DNA of 64,000 bases from assembly GCF_001634365.1 (NCBI RefSeq), contig NZ_CP014578.1, positions 3,658,001-3,722,000 of the forward strand. The letters run 5' to 3'. The position numbers and the translations under genes were made by a program. The notes beneath the pieces were generated by a model that saw nothing but the letters and a program-made list of their open reading frames with translations, was not told the DNA's origin and did no database searches. This document shows, piece by piece, positions 60,099 through 64,000 of this stretch (the stretch's first letter is position 1; each line of letters starts with the position of its first letter). The stretch comes from Paraburkholderia phytofirmans OLGA172 (GTDB lineage Bacteria; Pseudomonadota; Gammaproteobacteria; Burkholderiales; Burkholderiaceae).

Positions 60099-60131
60099 AA
60101 AAAAAGCGCGCCATCGGGCGCGCTTTTCTTT
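60099..60131. terminator. Terminator of the ispH transcript
   Basis: AAAAAAGCGCGCC and GGGCGCGCTTTTCTTT form a strong stem with T runs on both strands, just beyond the ispH stop. Confidence 0.85.
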
Positions 60132-60150
60132 CAGAAACGTCAGCTAATTG

Positions 60151-61110
60151 TCAGGCGGGGAGACCCAGCCCGCGTGGCAGCGGAAACGCAATGTTCTCCT
60201 CGATGCCTTCGAGCGCACGCACGTTGCGCACGCCGAGCTCACGCAACCGGGCGATCACCGCTTGCGCCAGCACCTCCGGCGCCGAAGCGCCCGCCGTCAC
60301 GCCGATCCGGCGCTTGCCTTCGACCCAGACCGGATCGATCTGGTCCGGCGAGTCCACCATATAGGAAGGCACGCCAAGCTTTTCGGCCAGCTCGCGCAAG
60401 CGGTTCGAGTTCGAACTATTCGGGCTGCCGACCACGATCACGACGTCGCATTGCGGCGCCATGAACTTGACCGCGTCCTGGCGGTTTTGCGTGGCGTAAC
60501 AGATGTCCTGCTTCTTCGGCTCGCGGATCGCCGGATACTTCGCCTTCAGGGCAGCGATGATCTCGGCTGCGTCGTCGACCGACAGGGTGGTTTGCGTAAC
60601 GAACGCGATCCGCTCGGGCTCGGCCAGTTGCAAAGCCTGCACGTCTTCGATGTCTTCCACCAGATGCATGCCTTCGCCTGCCTGCCCCATCGTGCCCTCG
60701 ACTTCCGGGTGGCCCTTGTGGCCGATCATCACAATGTCGAAGCCGTCCTGGCGCATTTTCGCGACTTCGATATGCACCTTGGTCACAAGCGGACAAGTGG
60801 CGTCGTACACCCGCAGGCCGCGCGATTCGGCCTCCGAGCGGACTGCTTTCGACACGCCATGCGCACTGAAGATGACTGTATTGCCGGGCGGCACTTCTTC
60901 CAGCTGCTCGATGAAGATTGCGCCTTTCTTGCGCAAATCTTCGACAACATAGGCGTTATGGACGATTTCGTGACGCACATAGATCGGCGAGCCGTGCAGC
61001 GCGATGGCACGCTCCACGATTTCAATGGCCCGATCGACGCCGGCACAGAACCCACGCGGCTGCGCCAGCAGGATCTCTGCTTCGGCAAGAGTCGTATCCG
61101 TGATGCTCAT
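60151..61110 (-). CDS. ispH: 4-hydroxy-3-methylbut-2-enyl diphosphate reductase
   Basis: The protein has 319 residues. It is the [4Fe-4S] enzyme of the last step of the MEP pathway, giving IPP and DMAPP. The cluster Cys are in [25 protein letters not shown] and [22 protein letters not shown] supplies the substrate-binding His, and [15 protein letters not shown] the phosphate-binding serines. It follows the FKBP-type gene by two bases, the usual slpA/fkpB-ispH pair. Confidence 0.96.
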   Translation of the reverse strand: MSITDTTLAEAEILLAQPRGFCAGVDRAIEIVERAIALHGSPIYVRHEIVHNAYVVEDLRKKGAIFIEQLEEVPPGNTVIFSAHGVSKAVRSEAESRGLRVYDATCPLVTKVHIEVAKMRQDGFDIVMIGHKGHPEVEGTMGQAGEGMHLVEDIEDVQALQLAEPERIAFVTQTTLSVDDAAEIIAALKAKYPAIREPKKQDICYATQNRQDAVKFMAPQCDVVIVVGSPNSSNSNRLRELAEKLGVPSYMVDSPDQIDPVWVEGKRRIGVTAGASAPEVLAQAVIARLRELGVRNVRALEGIEENIAFPLPRGLGLPA

Positions 61111-61112
61111 GT

Positions 61113-61568
61113 TTACAGAATCCCGATGATTTTCACTTCAAACGCCAGCGCCTGGCCGGCAAGCGGATGATTGAAATCGAACAACGCCGACGTTTCGCCG
61201 ACTTCTTTCAGGACGCCAGCGTAGCGGCCGCCGCCTGGCGCGTTGAATTCGACCAGGTCGCCTGGCGAAAAATCCTCGCCGATCATGCTGTTTTCGCGCA
61301 GTGTGGCCAGCGAGACCCGCTGGATCAGCTCCGGATTGCGCGGCCCGAACGCCTGATCCGGCGTTAGCTGAAAGGTCGAATGGTGGCCCACCTTCAAACC
61401 CAGCAGAATATCTTCCAGCGGCGGCGCCAGTTGACCCGCACCAAGCAGCAGCGTGGCCGGCCTGTCGGTAAATGTATTGATGACTTCGGCGCCATCGGCA
61501 AGGGAAAGCCGGTAATGAAGCGTCACGTGTGAACCGGGTTTTACTTCGGAAATGTCGATGATGCTCAT
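61113..61568 (-). CDS. fkpB: FKBP-type peptidyl-prolyl isomerase (SlpA-like)
   Basis: The protein has 151 residues. Features are [44 protein letters not shown] and [41 protein letters not shown], typical of the SlyD/SlpA class with an inserted IF domain. It catalyses prolyl isomerisation in the cytoplasm. It is translated just ahead of ispH. Confidence 0.92.
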   Translation of the reverse strand: MSIIDISEVKPGSHVTLHYRLSLADGAEVINTFTDRPATLLLGAGQLAPPLEDILLGLKVGHHSTFQLTPDQAFGPRNPELIQRVSLATLRENSMIGEDFSPGDLVEFNAPGGGRYAGVLKEVGETSALFDFNHPLAGQALAFEVKIIGIL

Positions 61569-61768
61569 GCAATGCTCGCTCAGTCGAAGCGCGCTGCACG
61601 CGTGCGCCGCAGGCGCAGTCGACGCGTGTGGCAGACCGTCGGAGTGCCGTGCGCAAAGCGTCTATTGTAAGCCACATAGCGCGCGGCAGCTTGGCGCCGT
61701 TGCATGCACGCCGGCACAGCCTGACACCGCGCGCCGCCACAAACCCAAACTGGAGGATGCGTACCTAT

Positions 61769-62635
61769 ATGGCCGACTACGCCTGCACGATAGACCAAGC
61801 GACACTCAATGCGACCTCGCCGGAGCCTGCCACGCCCGCCGCCCTGGCGCCCGCCCTGATGTCGCCGCGCGCTTGCGCCGCAGCGGGCAATACCGCAGCC
61901 GATCGTGGCGCTCGCATCGCCGGCGCTGCGGCGAACGCCCGCACACCCCCAGCCCGACAGCTCGTACGCGGCAAATGGCTGAAAGACGACATGCCGCGTG
62001 AGCGGCTAATCGCGGAAGGGCCGGGCGTGCTGTCCGACGCCGAAATGATCGTACTGGTGCTTGGCTCAGGCCTGCCCGGCCACGATGTGTTCAACGTCGC
62101 GCGCACCCTGCTCGACCGGTTCGGCTCGCTGCGGGCAATGCTCGACGCAACCTATTCGGATTTCGACGGCCTGCGCGGCGTCGGCCCGGCAAAGAAGGCG
62201 CAGTTGCTCGCCATCATGGAGATGGCGCGGCGCTCGCTGGTCGACAAAATGCGTGACCGATCGCTGATGAACTCGCCCGAGGCCGTACAAGACTATCTGC
62301 GCCTGCGCATAGGCGGCATGACGCAAGAAGTCTTCGTGTCGCTCTTTCTCGACGCCAGGCATCGGTTGATCCGCTGCGAAGAAAGCGCACGCGGCACGCT
62401 GACACGCATGGCGGTCTATCCGCGCGAGATCGCGCGGCGAGCCCTGAGTCTGAATGCCGCCAGCCTGATCGTCGCGCATAATCACCCTTCCGGCGCCGTC
62501 CAGCCGAGCGCGAGCGACTGCCGACTGACGCATACGCTGCGCGACGCGCTTGCGCTGATCGACGTGCGGCTGATCGATCATCTGGTGATCGGCGCCGACG
62601 ATACCTACTCGTTCGCCCGCGCCGGCTGGCCGTGA
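61769..62635 (+). CDS. radC: RadC family JAMM-domain protein
   Basis: From the ATG at 61769 the protein has 288 residues. After a variable N terminus come [32 protein letters not shown] and the JAMM metal motif [14 protein letters not shown] near residues 233-246. RadC proteins have no settled biochemical role, despite the historic link to DNA repair. The ATG at 61757 directly abuts GGAGG, so the later start is preferred. The frame extends to 61628 without family similarity. Confidence 0.88.
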   Translation: MADYACTIDQATLNATSPEPATPAALAPALMSPRACAAAGNTAADRGARIAGAAANARTPPARQLVRGKWLKDDMPRERLIAEGPGVLSDAEMIVLVLGSGLPGHDVFNVARTLLDRFGSLRAMLDATYSDFDGLRGVGPAKKAQLLAIMEMARRSLVDKMRDRSLMNSPEAVQDYLRLRIGGMTQEVFVSLFLDARHRLIRCEESARGTLTRMAVYPREIARRALSLNAASLIVAHNHPSGAVQPSASDCRLTHTLRDALALIDVRLIDHLVIGADDTYSFARAGWP

Positions 62636-62693
62636 AATGGGCTGAACCTGGGCCGCGGCAACGTCGCGCCGAGTTCGGCATCGCAAATAAGGT

Positions 62694-62723
62694 TTGATTT
62701 TGCGGCTTTTTTTCTGCTAGAAT
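62694..62723 (+). promoter_or_regulatory. Promoter of the rpmB-rpmG operon
   Basis: TTGATT (62694-62699), 18-base spacer, TAGAAT (62718-62723), about 150 bases upstream of rpmB. A long leader follows. Confidence 0.6.
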
Positions 62724-62876
62724 TCCGGTTTGCCTATTTCCAACCCCCTGTTCCGAAGCCACCAAGGCGTTCCGGAAAGGAAACGTGCCTCGAGTTTCAA
62801 TAAACTCTTAGCGCGGCTCTTTTCGGGAAACTTTCACGGCGTTCGAACTCAGAATTAGCGTATTAGGAGTGCTCTC

Positions 62877-63110
62877 ATGGCACGCGTATGCCAAGTAACT
62901 GGGAAAGCGCCGATGAGCGGCAACAACGTTTCCCACGCGAATAACAAAACCAAGCGCCGGTTCCTGCCGAACCTGCAAAACCGCCGTATTTGGGTGGAAA
63001 GCGAAAACCGTTGGGTGCGTCTGCGCGTTTCGAACGCCGGCCTGCGCCTGATCGACAAGAACGGTATCGACGCTGTGCTCGCAGATCTGCGCGCACGCGG
63101 TGAAGCCTAA
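62877..63110 (+). CDS. rpmB: 50S ribosomal protein L28
   Basis: The protein has 77 residues: [34 protein letters not shown] is diagnostic. A ribosome-binding site (AGGAGTG) lies upstream of the ATG. It is part of the large ribosomal subunit. rpmG follows 10 bases downstream. Confidence 0.98.
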   Translation: MARVCQVTGKAPMSGNNVSHANNKTKRRFLPNLQNRRIWVESENRWVRLRVSNAGLRLIDKNGIDAVLADLRARGEA

Positions 63111-63120
63111 GGAGTAAATC

Positions 63121-63288
63121 ATGGCGAAAGGCGCACGCGACAAGATCAAGTTGGAATCGACCGCAGGCACGGGTCACTTCTACACGACTACGAAGAACAA
63201 ACGCAACATGCCGGAAAAGATGCTGATCAAGAAATTTGATCCGGTCGTCCGTAAGCACGTTGACTACAAGGAAACCAAGATTAAATAA
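63121..63288 (+). CDS. rpmG: 50S ribosomal protein L33
   Basis: The protein has 55 residues ([34 protein letters not shown] and ending DYKETKIK), the usual size and sequence. AAGGAG precedes the ATG. It is co-transcribed with rpmB and ends at a strong terminator. Confidence 0.98.
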   Translation: MAKGARDKIKLESTAGTGHFYTTTKNKRNMPEKMLIKKFDPVVRKHVDYKETKIK

Positions 63289-63325
63289 ATCTTGGCTCCT
63301 GCCTGACGAAGGCAAAAAGATTTGC

Positions 63326-63359
63326 AAAAAAGCCTCGCATTCGTGCGAGGCTTTTTTGT
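63326..63359 (+). terminator. Terminator after rpmG
   Basis: AGCCTCGCA and TGCGAGGCT pair around TTCG and are followed by TTTTTTGTT. Confidence 0.9.
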
Positions 63360-63524
63360 TTTGTGCGCCCCAATATCGCGCTGCTTAGCGGCCCTTTGTC
63401 TACCAGGACAGTCTTATCCCGTTCGGCCAGCTTTCCCTCATCCGTTGTGACGCGTATCCTTTCTCGTTTTAGCGGCGTGCGAATGGCACACCGTCATGGC
63501 AAAACGAAAGACGGAGATGCAGGC

Positions 63525-64000
63525 GATGGAATTCGATGTAGCGATTGTCGGTAGCGGTCTGGCAGGTTTGAGCGTCGCGCTCAATCTCGCGGAGACCCGG
63601 CGGGTTGCGGTGGTCGCCAAGCGATCGATGACCGAAGGTGCAAGCGATTGGGCGCAAGGCGGCATCGCCGCGGTACTGGATTCGGCGGACAGCATCGAAA
63701 ACCATGTGCGCGACACACTCATTGCGGGTGGCGGCCTGTGCGACGAGGCGGCAACGCGCTTCATCGTCGAGCACGGACGTGCCGCGATCGAATGGCTGAT
63801 TGAGCAAGGGGTGCCATTCACCAAAGACGACGCGGCCGAACTCGGCTTCCATCTGACACGCGAAGGCGGCCATAGCCATCGCCGCATCATTCATGCTGCG
63901 GATGCAACGGGCCATGCCGTGGTCACCACGCTCAGCGAGCGTGTACGCCATCATCCGAACATCACCCTGCTCGAAGACCACTACGCGATCGACCTGATCA
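63525..64000 (+). CDS. nadB: L-aspartate oxidase NadB, 3'-truncated by the window edge
   Basis: The frame from the ATG at 63525 is open to the end of the window. MEFDVAIVGSGLAGLSVALNLAE is the FAD-binding Rossmann motif; DWAQGGIAAVLDSADSIENHVRDTLIAGGGLCDE and HLTREGGHSHRRIIHAADATG are diagnostic of NadB. It oxidises aspartate to iminoaspartate for NAD synthesis. In-frame ATGs at 63495 and 63516 also exist; 63525 has GGAG nine bases upstream and fits homologues. The rest of the gene is outside the window. Confidence 0.93.

Noticed and set aside
59690..60100. 136-codon plus-strand frame in the livK-ispH gap
   Set aside because: Low GC, no ribosome-binding site, reads through promoter-like DNA; not a gene.
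1..64000. CRISPR arrays and rRNA operons
   Set aside because: No regularly spaced repeats of 24-40 bases and no rRNA sequence were seen.

Overview
The window is from a high-GC betaproteobacterium of the Burkholderiaceae, most probably Paraburkholderia or Burkholderia. This rests on the housekeeping gene families and their arrangement (YggT, trmB, uppP, hemN, livFGMHK, ispH, radC, rpmB-rpmG, nadB) and on the strong G/C third-position bias of the backbone genes; it is an inference, not a database match.

Layout. Bases 1-6360 are core chromosome: an EthD-type fragment, YggT, tRNA-Gly(CCC), trmB, uppP, a DUF1439 lipoprotein, a 10-bp tandem repeat, a YkgJ-type protein, hemN and tRNA-Leu(CAA). Bases about 6341-29156 are an integrated genomic island of about 22.8 kb. 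It sits in the 3' end of tRNA-Leu(CAA), starts with a tyrosine integrase and ends at an imperfect copy of the tRNA 3' end. GGGGGCAT motifs occur at both ends. The island carries a serine recombinase, several gene sets of defence or conflict character, an LPS-type acyltransferase with a palindrome-controlled XRE regulator, a papain-like protease operon, a patatin lipoprotein, a UvrD-helicase remnant, a Rep-like protein, an AlpA-type regulator and uncharacterised genes. The three conflict-type sets are: (i) a GHKL ATPase gene convergent with a three-gene operon (STAS-like protein with winged helix, small unknown protein, cysteine-rich barrel-like protein); (ii) an NdpA-like nucleoid protein plus a membrane protein downstream of a near-consensus LexA box; (iii) a DarT-type ADP-ribosyltransferase with a NADAR antitoxin.

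Bases 29.2-43.7 kb are a catabolic region: esterase, Baeyer-Villiger monooxygenase, outer-membrane channel and a six-subunit phenol hydroxylase, with two NtrC-type V4R regulators. Together the enzymes would convert an aryl methyl ketone to an aryl ester, then to a phenol, then to a catechol. Four -24/-12 (sigma-54) promoters can be read, three in front of these enzyme genes and one in front of a small unknown gene. All four have a related upstream motif, so the region looks like one regulon.

Bases 43.7-64.0 kb return to ordinary chromosome: amino-acid permease, exported hydrolase, isoaspartyl peptidase with an RpiR regulator, RsuA-type pseudouridine synthase, epimerase, ferredoxin-type reductase, acetylornithine-type aminotransferase, GNAT, the branched-chain amino-acid ABC operon with an unusual array of compensating hairpins, ispH, fkpB, radC, rpmBG and the start of nadB.
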